A DNA stretch of 32,490 bases, from positions 1 to 32,490 of the forward strand of contig CANGUP010000017.1 in NCBI GenBank assembly GCA_947457105.1, in the 5' to 3' direction. The translations under genes were made by a program, and so were the position numbers. This document shows positions 25,483 through 32,490 of the stretch, piece after piece. The notes beneath the pieces were generated by a model that was not told the DNA's origin, did no database searches, and was given only the letters and a program-made list of their open reading frames with translations. Numbering within the stretch: the first letter of the stretch is position 1; each line of letters opens with the position of its first letter. This stretch comes from Flavobacteriaceae bacterium. Lineage in GTDB: Bacteria; Bacteroidota; Bacteroidia; Flavobacteriales; Flavobacteriaceae.

Positions 25483-27765
25483 ATGAAGTCAAAAATTACT
25501 TTATTATTTATTTTTCTTGTTTCAATATTCGGCTATAGCCAAGATAAGACTTATGATTTATTGAAAGAAAAAACCGAAACTAAAATCCTACACGATAGAG
25601 TTTTTGATTTGTCAAAAGCAGCAACAATTGGCTCTAAACCCATTGATGCAAATACTTTCAATCAGTTTTACCATGAAATTCAAAGAGCTGATTTCTTACA
25701 ACGCATACCAAAATATGAAGTTTTAAAAAACGAAGCCAATTTTGGGAAAGTAACTAAACAAATTCCGTTAGCTATTTTAATCACTGAGTATGAAACTTTA
25801 AAAAGAACTTCAATTGACAAGGGTGATGTTTTTCTTCAAAACAATCAATATAATGTTAAATCAAATGCTACTGATGTTTTTGAAAAACATACTGTCAGTA
25901 TTCTATCGCCTTTATTAAGTAAAACAAATAGTAACACATTTCTACTTAAAGAAGAATTTATTTTAAATTCTACTAGTAAAAAAATTCTTTCCGTTGAAAT
26001 AAAACTAGAAGATTCTAACTGGGTAAAAATCAATTTTAACAAACCTTTTCAACTAAATTTCAAAGAAACTGGCAAACAAATAGTTGATTATAAAATTGAA
26101 TTTACTGATGGAAGCAAATTTCAAAATTCATTTGAATTTGAAATAACATCTATTGAAAATATTCAAGGGAAAAATAATGAAGTCCAAGCGCCAAATGTAG
26201 TTTTACCTATTACCTCAACCATTCCTTATCAAGGTTACAATGAAACCGCTCCTTATTTTGGGAAAGGCGAATATGAGCTTTTTATGGATACTACAAATGG
26301 AGTTTTAGACAAACCTATTTTTTTAGTAGATGGTTTTGACCCTGGTGATTCCAGAAATAGTTCAGTAATTTATCAATCTTTAAATTATGGAACGGGTCAA
26401 AATTTGGCTACCGATTTAAGAGCACAAGGATTTGATATAATTATTTTGAATTTTCCAGTCTATACCAGAACAGGAACAACAACAGTAGTTGATGGTGGCG
26501 TTGATTACATTCAACGAAATGCAATGATTTTGGTTGAATTGATAAACCAAATTAATGCACAAAAAGTAGGCAGCGAACAAAATGTAGTTATCGGACCAAG
26601 TATGGGCGGATTGATATCGCGTTATGCTCTTCGCTATATGGAAATGAATAATTTAACTCATCAAACAAGATTATACATTTCTTTTGATTCACCACATCTT
26701 GGGGCAAACGTTCCAATTGGTTTTCAACATTTATTTAATTATATGGCTTACGGACCACTTGGAAGCACAGCTGTTCAGCCAGTAGTTGATGGTTTAATTA
26801 AAAGTCCGGCTGCTAAACAAATGTTGATTGATCATTTTGAAGGACACTTACAATCAGGAAGTGCTTTTGAATTTAATACAGCTTCAAACTCTTTACTACC
26901 AACTGGAGCACCTAATTTTAGAAATGCATTTCAAACAGAGCTCAACACTATGGGATTCCCTGTTAACACAAGAAATGTTTCTATTTCAAATGGCGCAGGA
27001 AATGGCACTATGAATTATTCTCCTAACTTTGAAGCGATGAACCATACTTTCAATGTAACTTCAACTCAAAGAGCCATCATTAATTTAAGATTTACACCAG
27101 CTGCGAATCAAACTAATGAAGTTAGCCGATTTAGAGGACAACAATATTTTCTTTTTTTCTGGATAACTGGTTATGAAAGCGCCGCAAACTCTAAAGCTCC
27201 TTCTTTCACCTCTGGACTAGACTCTGCACCAGGAGGAAGATTTGATATGGCAGGTTTTCAAACCGGAGCTGGAACAGATCCATTACTTACAGAGTTTTTT
27301 GATAATTTATTAGTTGACTACTTTTGTTTCATTCCAGCATGGAGTTCCATGGCAGTTTCTAACACAACAAATCTTTATGCTCCAATAAATAGTAGTTCAA
27401 CTACACCATTTGCTGCCTCTTCAATTCCAGCAGTAAATGAAAATCATGTTACTTTAAATAACCAAAACACAGCATTTGCTTTAGCAGAGATTTTAAATCC
27501 AGTTTTGACAAATAATGAAAATTTAGCTTTGAATAGTTTTTGGATTCAAAATCCAATTCAGAATAGTTTACAAATTAACTCTAATTATACTATCGAAAAC
27601 GCATCAATAGTTGTAAAAGACATTCTTGGAAAAACTATTGTTGAAATGAAAAATCAAACTATTAATGGTATACTTGAAATCCCAATTTCACTATCAAATG
27701 GTGTTTATTTAGTAACATTAAAAAATAGTCAAGGAACTGTCACCAAGAAAATAATAAAAGGTTAA
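25483..27765 (+). CDS. Putative secreted serine hydrolase with T9SS type A sorting domain
   Basis: This 760-residue protein should be carried across the outer membrane by the type IX system. It has a signal peptide (MKSKITLLFIFLVSIFGYSQ) and a C-terminal type A sorting region (about residues 680-760), ending GVYLVTLKNSQGTVTKKIIKG. The middle looks like an alpha/beta hydrolase: DKPIFLVDGFDPGDSRNSSVI, then a nucleophile elbow VVIGPSMGGLISRYALRYME with Ser about 373 in a G-x-S-x-G motif. It resembles a lipase or esterase, but the Asp and His of the triad cannot be fixed by eye. The N-terminal 250 residues have no recognised fold. It is monocistronic, between terminators. Activity and substrate are inferred. 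Confidence 0.85.
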   Translation: MKSKITLLFIFLVSIFGYSQDKTYDLLKEKTETKILHDRVFDLSKAATIGSKPIDANTFNQFYHEIQRADFLQRIPKYEVLKNEANFGKVTKQIPLAILITEYETLKRTSIDKGDVFLQNNQYNVKSNATDVFEKHTVSILSPLLSKTNSNTFLLKEEFILNSTSKKILSVEIKLEDSNWVKINFNKPFQLNFKETGKQIVDYKIEFTDGSKFQNSFEFEITSIENIQGKNNEVQAPNVVLPITSTIPYQGYNETAPYFGKGEYELFMDTTNGVLDKPIFLVDGFDPGDSRNSSVIYQSLNYGTGQNLATDLRAQGFDIIILNFPVYTRTGTTTVVDGGVDYIQRNAMILVELINQINAQKVGSEQNVVIGPSMGGLISRYALRYMEMNNLTHQTRLYISFDSPHLGANVPIGFQHLFNYMAYGPLGSTAVQPVVDGLIKSPAAKQMLIDHFEGHLQSGSAFEFNTASNSLLPTGAPNFRNAFQTELNTMGFPVNTRNVSISNGAGNGTMNYSPNFEAMNHTFNVTSTQRAIINLRFTPAANQTNEVSRFRGQQYFLFFWITGYESAANSKAPSFTSGLDSAPGGRFDMAGFQTGAGTDPLLTEFFDNLLVDYFCFIPAWSSMAVSNTTNLYAPINSSSTTPFAASSIPAVNENHVTLNNQNTAFALAEILNPVLTNNENLALNSFWIQNPIQNSLQINSNYTIENASIVVKDILGKTIVEMKNQTINGILEIPISLSNGVYLVTLKNSQGTVTKKIIKG

Positions 27766-27770
27766 AAACT

Positions 27771-27800
27771 AAAAAGTCTCCAAATTTGGAGACTTTTTTT
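27771..27800. terminator. Bidirectional terminator between the hydrolase and rsmG
   Basis: AGTCTCCAAA/TTTGGAGACT is a perfect palindrome with As before and seven Ts after. It ends the plus-strand gene, and its last bases overlap the stop codon of rsmG on the minus strand. Confidence 0.88.
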
Positions 27801-28419
27801 ATTTCAATGGTAAATGAACTACTTTCTTAGTTTCAAAGAAATCATCAGAAAAATAATCGGATAAATTGTATTCGGTTGCTTTTGGAAAATCTTTCAACTC
27901 TTCAGACAAATCGCCACCTTTCAAATATAAAATTCCGTTTTCTAATTCGTGTTTCGATTTGGTTTTCATTTTTCCTTTCACCCAGCTAACAAAGTCAGGC
28001 ATATTCGTAACGGCGCGACTTACAATAAAATCGAAGTCGTGTTCAACTATTTCGGCTCTTTTTTGTTCAGCTTTAATATTTTTTAATCCTAAAGCTTTGA
28101 TTACTTCATTGACAACTTTAATTTTTTTGGCAATAATATCGATAGCATAAAAATTAGCTTCTGGAAATAAAATTGCTAAAGGAATTGCAGGAAAACCTCC
28201 GCCAGTTCCAACATCCATAATTTTAGAACCCGATTTGAATTCTAAAACTTTAGCAATTCCTAACGAATGTAAAACGTGACGTGTGTACAACTCATCAATG
28301 TCTTTTCTCGAAATTACGTTGATTTTAGAGTTCCAATCTTCATATAAATTTTGCAACATTTCAAATTGTTGTATCTGATTATCAGTAAGATTTGGAAATT
28401 GCTTTAGAATTTCTTCCAT
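27799..28419 (-). CDS. rsmG: 16S rRNA (guanine-527-N7)-methyltransferase
   Basis: This ribosomal RNA methyltransferase (GidB family) uses SAM to methylate G527 of 16S rRNA. The motif KIMDVGTGGGFPAIPLAILFPEANFYAIDIIAKKIKVV is the family SAM-binding core, followed by FIVSRAVTNMPDFVSWVKGKM. The ORF track starts at a TTG (28437); the ATG at 28419 (MEEILKQFPNLTDNQ) aligns with the usual N-terminus and gives 206 residues. The -7 box TATTTTTG lies 16 bases upstream of this ATG, so the earlier TTG would fall within the promoter. It is divergent from the desaturase gene. Confidence 0.96.
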   Translation of the reverse strand: MEEILKQFPNLTDNQIQQFEMLQNLYEDWNSKINVISRKDIDELYTRHVLHSLGIAKVLEFKSGSKIMDVGTGGGFPAIPLAILFPEANFYAIDIIAKKIKVVNEVIKALGLKNIKAEQKRAEIVEHDFDFIVSRAVTNMPDFVSWVKGKMKTKSKHELENGILYLKGGDLSEELKDFPKATEYNLSDYFSDDFFETKKVVHLPLK

Positions 28420-28434
28420 AAATTGAATTTTCAA

Positions 28435-28442
28435 CAAAAATA
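28435..28442 (-). promoter_or_regulatory. -7 box of rsmG
   Basis: On the minus strand TATTTTTG is a perfect -7 match 15 bases from the ATG at 28419. No clear -33 TTG is seen. Confidence 0.5.
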
Positions 28443-28497
28443 GTCTTTTTGGTTAATAATTATGATTTGTTTTTACTTCTAAAAAAAATATAATATT

Positions 28498-28505
28498 TAC
28501 CTTTG
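28498..28505 (+). promoter_or_regulatory. -7 box of the fatty acid desaturase gene
   Basis: TACCTTTG matches TAnnTTTG and ends 24 bases before the ATG at 28530. It includes the TTG that the ORF track used as a start, which argues against that start. Confidence 0.5.
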
Positions 28506-28529
28506 AACAAATTATTAGAATTCCAAATT

Positions 28530-29627
28530 ATGAGTGCCAACACACCTGTCTTTTCTAAAAGCGACAATCTTAAATTTTTTAGAACATTAAATAAAAGAGT
28601 AAACGATTACTTCAAAGAAAATAATATTGATAAAACCGGAAATTGGAAATTACATTTAAAAACAATTGTAATGTTTACTATTTTCCTAACACCATACTTC
28701 TTTTTACTTGCAATGGAAATGCCTTTTTGGACTTACCTTTTACTTAATGTAGTGATTGGAGTTGGAATGGCTGGCGTTGGAATGAATGTAATGCACGACG
28801 GAAATCACGGCGCTTATTCTAACAAAGGTTGGGTTAATAAATTCATGGGCGGAAGCATTTATATTCTTGCTGGTAACGTTTACAATTGGCAAGTTCAACA
28901 CAATGTTTTGCACCATACGTATACTAATATTCTTGGTCATGATGAAGACTTAGAAGCTGGAAGAATTTTACGTTTTACCAAAGAGGCAAAATGGTACAGT
29001 CATCATAAATTCCAACATTATTATTCATTCATTCTTTACGGATTATTGACTTTCAATTGGGCAATTACAACCGATTTTCAACAAATGAGACGTTATTTAA
29101 AGAGAAATTTATCTTACGGAGAGTTTAAAAAACCTGTAATTCGTTGGACAACATTAGTAATTACGAAAGTGATTTATTTTTCAATGTGGATTGTGATTCC
29201 AATTCTTGTTGGGCACGTTAGTTGGTGGCAAGTTCTAATCGGATTTTTTATTATGCATTACACAGCAGGAGTTATCCTGAGTGTTGTATTCCAATTGGCT
29301 CACGTAGTTCATGAAACTGATAATCCAATTCCAAATAATGAAGGTGAAATAGAAAATACTTGGGCAATTCACCAATTGTATACTACTGCGAATTTTGCTC
29401 CAAAAAATTGGTTAGTAAACTATTACACTGGTGGATTAAACCATCAAATTGAGCATCATATTTTCCCTAATATCAGCCATATTCATTACAATAAAATTGC
29501 TGAATTTGTTAGAGAAACTGCAAAAGAATGTAATCTTCCTTACTACGAATTCAAAACTACTAGAGCAGCCATTTATTCGCACTTTACTCATTTGAGAGAT
29601 TTAGGAAGACAACCACAATTATCGTAA
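28530..29627 (+). CDS. Membrane fatty acid desaturase (acyl-lipid/acyl-CoA type)
   Basis: This is a di-iron membrane enzyme that places a double bond in acyl chains, 365 residues from the ATG at 28530. The three histidine boxes are H89-DGN-H93 (HDGNH), H124-NVL-HH (HNVLHH) and Q306-IE-HH (QIEHHIFPNISH), matching the linoleoyl-type (front-end) class in which the third box starts with Gln. Hydrophobic segments precede and follow the boxes, as expected. There is no cytochrome b5 domain, so electrons must come from a separate carrier. The position of the double bond cannot be read from sequence. It could help adjust membrane fluidity. An aminotransferase gene follows after 44 bases. Confidence 0.92.
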   Translation: MSANTPVFSKSDNLKFFRTLNKRVNDYFKENNIDKTGNWKLHLKTIVMFTIFLTPYFFLLAMEMPFWTYLLLNVVIGVGMAGVGMNVMHDGNHGAYSNKGWVNKFMGGSIYILAGNVYNWQVQHNVLHHTYTNILGHDEDLEAGRILRFTKEAKWYSHHKFQHYYSFILYGLLTFNWAITTDFQQMRRYLKRNLSYGEFKKPVIRWTTLVITKVIYFSMWIVIPILVGHVSWWQVLIGFFIMHYTAGVILSVVFQLAHVVHETDNPIPNNEGEIENTWAIHQLYTTANFAPKNWLVNYYTGGLNHQIEHHIFPNISHIHYNKIAEFVRETAKECNLPYYEFKTTRAAIYSHFTHLRDLGRQPQLS

Positions 29628-29647
29628 AGACGTGATTAATCGCGTCT
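29628..29647. repeat. Short REP-like palindrome
   Basis: AGACGTGAT and ATCGCGTCT pair across a 2-base loop with one G-T pair. There is no T-run, so it is not an intrinsic terminator. Palindromes based on GAGACGCG/CGCGTCTC are, to my memory, repeated in many Flavobacterium genomes; only one copy was noticed here. Confidence 0.45.
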
Positions 29648-29671
29648 CTAATTACAATCAACAACACAACA

Positions 29672-30862
29672 ATGAGCAACCCATTATCAGACAGAATTAA
29701 CCAACTATCTACATCACAAACTCTTGCTATGGCAGCATTAGCAAGAGAATTAAAAGCACAAGGAAAAGACATCATTAGTTTAAGTTTAGGTGAACCTGAT
29801 TTTAACACACCTGATTTTATCAAAGAAGCGGCTAAAAAAGCAATCGACGAAAACTACTCAACTTACTCACCTGTTGATGGTTATATGGAATTGAAAGAAG
29901 CTATTTGTAGAAAATTTAAACGTGATAATAATTTAGATTACAAACCTGCAAATATTGTGGTTTCTACTGGAGCAAAACAATCTTTATACAACATTGCTCA
30001 ATGTATGATTAATGAAGGCGATGAAGTAATTCTTCCTGCACCATACTGGGTTTCTTACTTTGAAATTATAAAAATGGCTGGCGGAATTCCAGTTGAAGTT
30101 CCTACTTCAGTTGAAAGTGATTTCAAAATTACACCAGAACAATTAGAAAAAGCTATTACTCCAAAAACTAAAATGATTTGGTATAGTTCGCCATGCAATC
30201 CTAGTGGTTCTGTATATAATCGTGAGGAGTTGACAGCTTTATCAAAAGTGATACTGAATCAACCAAGCGAAATTTATGTGGTTTCAGATGAAATCTACGA
30301 ACACATTAATTTCTCTGGAACTTTTTGCAGTATTGCTACTATTGAAGGAATGTTCGACAGAACGATTACTGTAAACGGTGTTGCTAAAGCATTTGCTATG
30401 ACTGGATGGAGAATTGGATACATCGGTGCTCCTGAAGTTATTGCAAAAGCTTGTACTAAAATGCAAGGACAAGTTACTTCTGGAGCGAATTCTATCGCTC
30501 AAAGAGCTACAATTACCGCAGTTGATGCTGATCCAAGTGTATTGAACGAAATGGTTTCTGCTTTCAAAAATCGTAGAGATTTAGTAGTTGGATTAGTAAA
30601 AGAGATTCCTGGATTCAAGCTAAATGTTCCTGAAGGTGCTTTTTATGTTTTTCCTGATGTTTCTTATTATTTTGGAAAAACTTTACGTGGAAAATTAATC
30701 AATAATGCTGATGATTTTTCAATGTATTTATTGTCAGAAGCAAATGTTGCTACAGTAACTGGAGATGCTTTTGGAAATCCAGATTGTATTCGTTTTTCGT
30801 ATGCAACAAGCGAAGCATTATTAGCTGAAGCAATGAAACGTATTAAAGAAGCGTTGTTATAA
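29672..30862 (+). CDS. Pyridoxal phosphate-dependent aminotransferase (aspartate-type, class I/II)
   Basis: This cytoplasmic aminotransferase of fold type I, 396 residues, most resembles prokaryotic aspartate aminotransferase. The PLP lysine is K239 in VNGVAKAFAMTGWRIGYIG. Other landmarks are ISLSLGEPDFNTPDFI, VVSTGAKQSLYNIAQ, IWYSSPCNPSGSVYNREEL with the conserved Asn, VVSDEIYEHINF with the Asp, and IRFSYATS with the substrate-binding Arg. Substrate range within the class (aspartate, aromatic amino acids, alanine) is uncertain. It may share a transcript with the upstream desaturase (44-base spacer, no clear promoter), though a REP-like palindrome separates them. It ends in a strong terminator. 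Confidence 0.92.
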   Translation: MSNPLSDRINQLSTSQTLAMAALARELKAQGKDIISLSLGEPDFNTPDFIKEAAKKAIDENYSTYSPVDGYMELKEAICRKFKRDNNLDYKPANIVVSTGAKQSLYNIAQCMINEGDEVILPAPYWVSYFEIIKMAGGIPVEVPTSVESDFKITPEQLEKAITPKTKMIWYSSPCNPSGSVYNREELTALSKVILNQPSEIYVVSDEIYEHINFSGTFCSIATIEGMFDRTITVNGVAKAFAMTGWRIGYIGAPEVIAKACTKMQGQVTSGANSIAQRATITAVDADPSVLNEMVSAFKNRRDLVVGLVKEIPGFKLNVPEGAFYVFPDVSYYFGKTLRGKLINNADDFSMYLLSEANVATVTGDAFGNPDCIRFSYATSEALLAEAMKRIKEALL

Positions 30863-30901
30863 AATTCCAAAAAAATAAATTCCAAATTTCAAATAAATAA
30901 C

Positions 30902-30933
30902 AAACCTCAAAATTCAAACTTTGAGGTTTTTTT
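30902..30933. terminator. Bidirectional terminator after the aminotransferase gene
   Basis: A 10-bp stem AAACCTCAAA/TTTGAGGTTT with an 8-base loop is followed by Ts. It lies between the convergent aminotransferase and maltose acetyltransferase genes. Confidence 0.9.
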
Positions 30934-31489
30934 ATTGGTTTATCTTCCGAATCACTTTTGCAGGATTTCCAACGGCGAGTGAATTATCAGGAATATCTTT
31001 AGTTACAATCGAGCCTGCACCAATCGTGCATCCGTTTCCAATTTTTACACCTGGACAAATTACAGAGTTTCCTCCTATCCAACAATCATCACCTATTGAA
31101 ACTGATTTTGAAAACTCAACTGTTCGTCTTTCAACGGCATCAAGTGGATGCGTTGCTGTATAAATATGAACATTCGGACCAAAGAAAACATTGTTTCCAA
31201 TTTCGATTTTCATAGTATCTAAAACCACACAATTCACATTAAAATATACATTTTCACCAGAATGAATATTATAACCATAATCACAATGAAATGGTGGTTC
31301 GATGTATAATCTTTTGTGCGCATTGGGCATCAATTCACGCAGAATATTTCTTGAATTTCCATTCATAACATACTCAGTAACATTCAATCTATGAAGTAAC
31401 TTTTTAGCTCGCAATCGCTCAGCTATCAAAACTTTATCATTAGCAAAATAGATTTCACCATCGAGCATTTTTTCTTTTTCAGATTTCAT
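30932..31489 (-). CDS. Maltose/galactoside O-acetyltransferase family protein
   Basis: This is a left-handed beta-helix acyltransferase of 185 residues, moving an acetyl group from acetyl-CoA to a sugar. The N-terminal cap (KEKMLDGEIYFANDKVLIAERLRAKKLLHRLN) is the Mac domain of maltose O-acetyltransferases. The hexapeptide repeats (for example VSIGDDCWIGGNSVICPGVKIGNGCTIGAGSIVTKDIP) form the helix. The catalytic His is at about 114 in VHIYTATHPLDAVER, the signature of the family. The stop codon overlaps the terminator shared with the aminotransferase. Sugar specificity is unknown. Confidence 0.93.
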   Translation of the reverse strand: MKSEKEKMLDGEIYFANDKVLIAERLRAKKLLHRLNVTEYVMNGNSRNILRELMPNAHKRLYIEPPFHCDYGYNIHSGENVYFNVNCVVLDTMKIEIGNNVFFGPNVHIYTATHPLDAVERRTVEFSKSVSIGDDCWIGGNSVICPGVKIGNGCTIGAGSIVTKDIPDNSLAVGNPAKVIRKINQ

Positions 31490-31507
31490 AATTCAATTTT
31501 AAACAAT

Positions 31508-31515
31508 CAAATATA
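31508..31515 (-). promoter_or_regulatory. -7 box of the acetyltransferase gene
   Basis: On the minus strand TATATTTG is a perfect -7 match 18 bases from the ATG. Confidence 0.5.
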
Positions 31516-31550
31516 CTGTTTTGCCACAGATTAAACAGATTAGAAAAATA

Positions 31551-31583
31551 TTTGTTAGAAAAACTATTTTAATTGTATTTTTG
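31551..31583 (+). promoter_or_regulatory. Promoter of the Crp/Fnr regulator gene
   Basis: TTTG (31551-31554), a 21-base spacer and a perfect -7 box TATTTTTG (31576-31583). The ATG at 31589 lies about where transcription should begin, so the mRNA may be leaderless. Confidence 0.65.
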
Positions 31584-31588
31584 AGCTG

Positions 31589-32164
31589 ATGCAATCTATC
31601 CTACAAAATATCGCTAAGCATGTTTCTTTAACTTCTGATGAAGAATCTTTGTTTTTATCTAAAACCGAAACCAAACACTTAAAAGCTAAGACTATTTTAT
31701 TGAGTTCGGGCGAAATTACTGATTGTACTTACTTCGTTAATTCGGGTATTTTAAGAAGTTTTAATATTAACGATAATATTATCGAGCATGTTTTGCATTT
31801 TGCTTGCGAAGGTTGGTGGATTGGCGATATGTACAGTTATATATCAGGAAAACCAGGTAATCTTTTTATAGAAGTTTTAGAAGATGCCGAAGTGGTCATC
31901 ATAACTAAAGAAAATCACCAAAAATTATACAAGGAAATTCCAAAATTAGAACGTTTTTTCAGAATTCTAGCTGAAAACTCATTGGTTTCACACCAAGAAC
32001 GCTTAATGGATAACTTAAGTTTATCTGCAGAAGAACGCTTCGAAAAATTCTGTTCAAAATATCCAACACTAATTCAAAAAATACCTCAAAAACAAGTTGC
32101 TTCTTACATTGGTGTTACTCCTGAGTTTTTTAGTAAAATGAAAGCACATTTATTAAAAAAATAA
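31589..32164 (+). CDS. Crp/Fnr family transcriptional regulator
   Basis: This is a 191-residue cyclic-nucleotide-binding-domain regulator. The N-terminal cupin-like domain is seen at about residues 20-125 (ILLSSGEITDCTYFVNSGILRSFNINDNIIEHVLHFACEGWWIGDMYSYISGKPG), in the shape typical of Bacteroidetes Crp/Fnr-like proteins that lack clear cAMP-binding residues. A connecting helix (LERFFRILAENSLVSHQERLMDNLSLSAEERFEKF) leads to a short helix-turn-helix at about 164-190 (KIPQKQVASYIGVTPEFFSKMKAHLL). No Fe-S cysteine set is apparent. The pirin gene downstream has its own -7 box; whether this protein controls it is unknown. Confidence 0.9.
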   Translation: MQSILQNIAKHVSLTSDEESLFLSKTETKHLKAKTILLSSGEITDCTYFVNSGILRSFNINDNIIEHVLHFACEGWWIGDMYSYISGKPGNLFIEVLEDAEVVIITKENHQKLYKEIPKLERFFRILAENSLVSHQERLMDNLSLSAEERFEKFCSKYPTLIQKIPQKQVASYIGVTPEFFSKMKAHLLKK

Positions 32165-32205
32165 TTTCTTAATCTACATTAAGTGCTTCACGAATCTTAT
32201 CGCAG

Positions 32206-32213
32206 TAAATTTG
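32206..32213 (+). promoter_or_regulatory. -7 box upstream of the pirin gene
   Basis: TAAATTTG matches TAnnTTTG. The ATG of the pirin gene lies 115 bases downstream, so the leader would be long and would include a 22-codon mini-ORF and a hairpin. Confidence 0.4.
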
Positions 32214-32248
32214 TATCATAATAATTAATACATTTATACATTATGACA

Positions 32249-32291
32249 CCGAAACAAAAATCATTAAATTTAATTACATCTTTTGTTTCGG
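32249..32291 (+). repeat. Inverted repeat in the pirin leader
   Basis: CCGAAACAAAA (32249-32259) and TTTTGTTTCGG (32281-32291) are perfect 11-bp arms with a 21-base loop. The stem falls inside a 21-residue mini-ORF (32243-32308, MTPKQKSLNLITSFVSAAFDN) that ends 20 bases before the pirin ATG. It could be a leader structure; it is not followed by a T-run. Confidence 0.5.
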
Positions 32292-32328
32292 CTGCATTTG
32301 ACAATTAAAAAACAAATAAAAAAGACAA

Positions 32329-32490
32329 ATGAAAAATATAGTTTTACACAAAGCAGATTCAAGAGGTCACGCTAATCATGGTTGGTTGAATGCTTATCAT
32401 AGTTTCAGTTTTGCAAGTTGGTACAATCCTGATAGAGTTCAGTTTGGAATGTTACGCGTTTTAAACGACGACACTATTGCTGCAGGAATG
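32329..32490 (+). CDS. Pirin family protein (partial, cut by the window end)
   Basis: The first 54 codons of a pirin (YhaK/YhhW-type cupin) are present: MKNIVLHKADSRGHANHGWL and then NAYHSFSFASWYNPDRVQFGMLRVLNDDTIAAGM. The residues HSFSFASWYNP and FGMLRVLNDD are the pirin N-terminal signature; the iron-binding His residues lie further on, beyond the window. Pirins of this type have been linked to quercetin 2,3-dioxygenase activity and stress responses, but the role here is unknown. No in-frame stop occurs before base 32490. Confidence 0.93.
   Translation, partial: MKNIVLHKADSRGHANHGWLNAYHSFSFASWYNPDRVQFGMLRVLNDDTIAAGM

Noticed and set aside
30921-31163. Plus-strand ORF opposite the maltose acetyltransferase gene
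   Set aside because: It is antisense to a clear hexapeptide-repeat protein and starts inside a terminator.

Overview
The window looks like a chromosomal segment of a Bacteroidetes bacterium, most likely Flavobacterium or a close relative. The sequence is strongly AT-rich. Promoters match the Bacteroidetes form (TAnnTTTG -7 box, sometimes with TTTG or TTG about 19-21 bases upstream). Two type IX secretion (T9SS) components are present, along with DUF5916, DUF2490, GxxExxY and TerC families typical of Flavobacteriia. Family names come from motif recognition by eye; no database search was run.

Layout. 1-2427: a minus-strand tRNA-Gly(UCC), then an overlapping pair, a GNAT acetyltransferase and a lipoprotein L,D-transpeptidase. 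2428-2860: a gene-poor gap with decayed minus-strand coding fragments and a large inverted repeat. 2861-6929: a DUF5916/CBM9-like outer-membrane protein and phosphoglycerate mutase gpmI. 6930-7856: a broken small gene and a very short MscS-type channel. 7951-15186: a tightly packed seven-gene operon (secreted LRR protein, TerC, DUF2490 beta-barrel, TetR regulator, ABC exporter, HlyD adaptor, TolC channel). 15327-21708: an acetyl-CoA hydrolase/transferase (-), methionine aminopeptidase, a GxxExxY gene flanked by inverted short-unit repeats, a SAM methyltransferase, and a large M16 peptidase (-). 21878-27765: the T9SS plug protein, ApaG, the P5C dehydrogenase, and a serine-hydrolase-like protein ending in a T9SS type A sorting signal. 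27799-32490: rsmG (-), a fatty acid desaturase, a PLP aminotransferase, a maltose O-acetyltransferase (-), a Crp/Fnr-type regulator, and the start of a pirin gene cut by the window edge.

How the genes fit together. The most unusual part is 7.0-15.2 kb. The promoter of the seven-gene operon and the promoter of the neighbouring mscS unit carry almost the same 22-base element, in which a 15-base palindrome (AATAGT-N3-ACTATT) abuts the -7 box. The TetR protein encoded in the operon is the natural candidate to bind it, giving a small envelope-stress or export regulon. The exporter ATPase in that operon has a normal Walker A motif but altered signature, Walker B and H-loop motifs. The T9SS plug and a putative T9SS cargo lie within 6 kb of each other. 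Most other genes are housekeeping, separated by clear hairpin-plus-T-run terminators.
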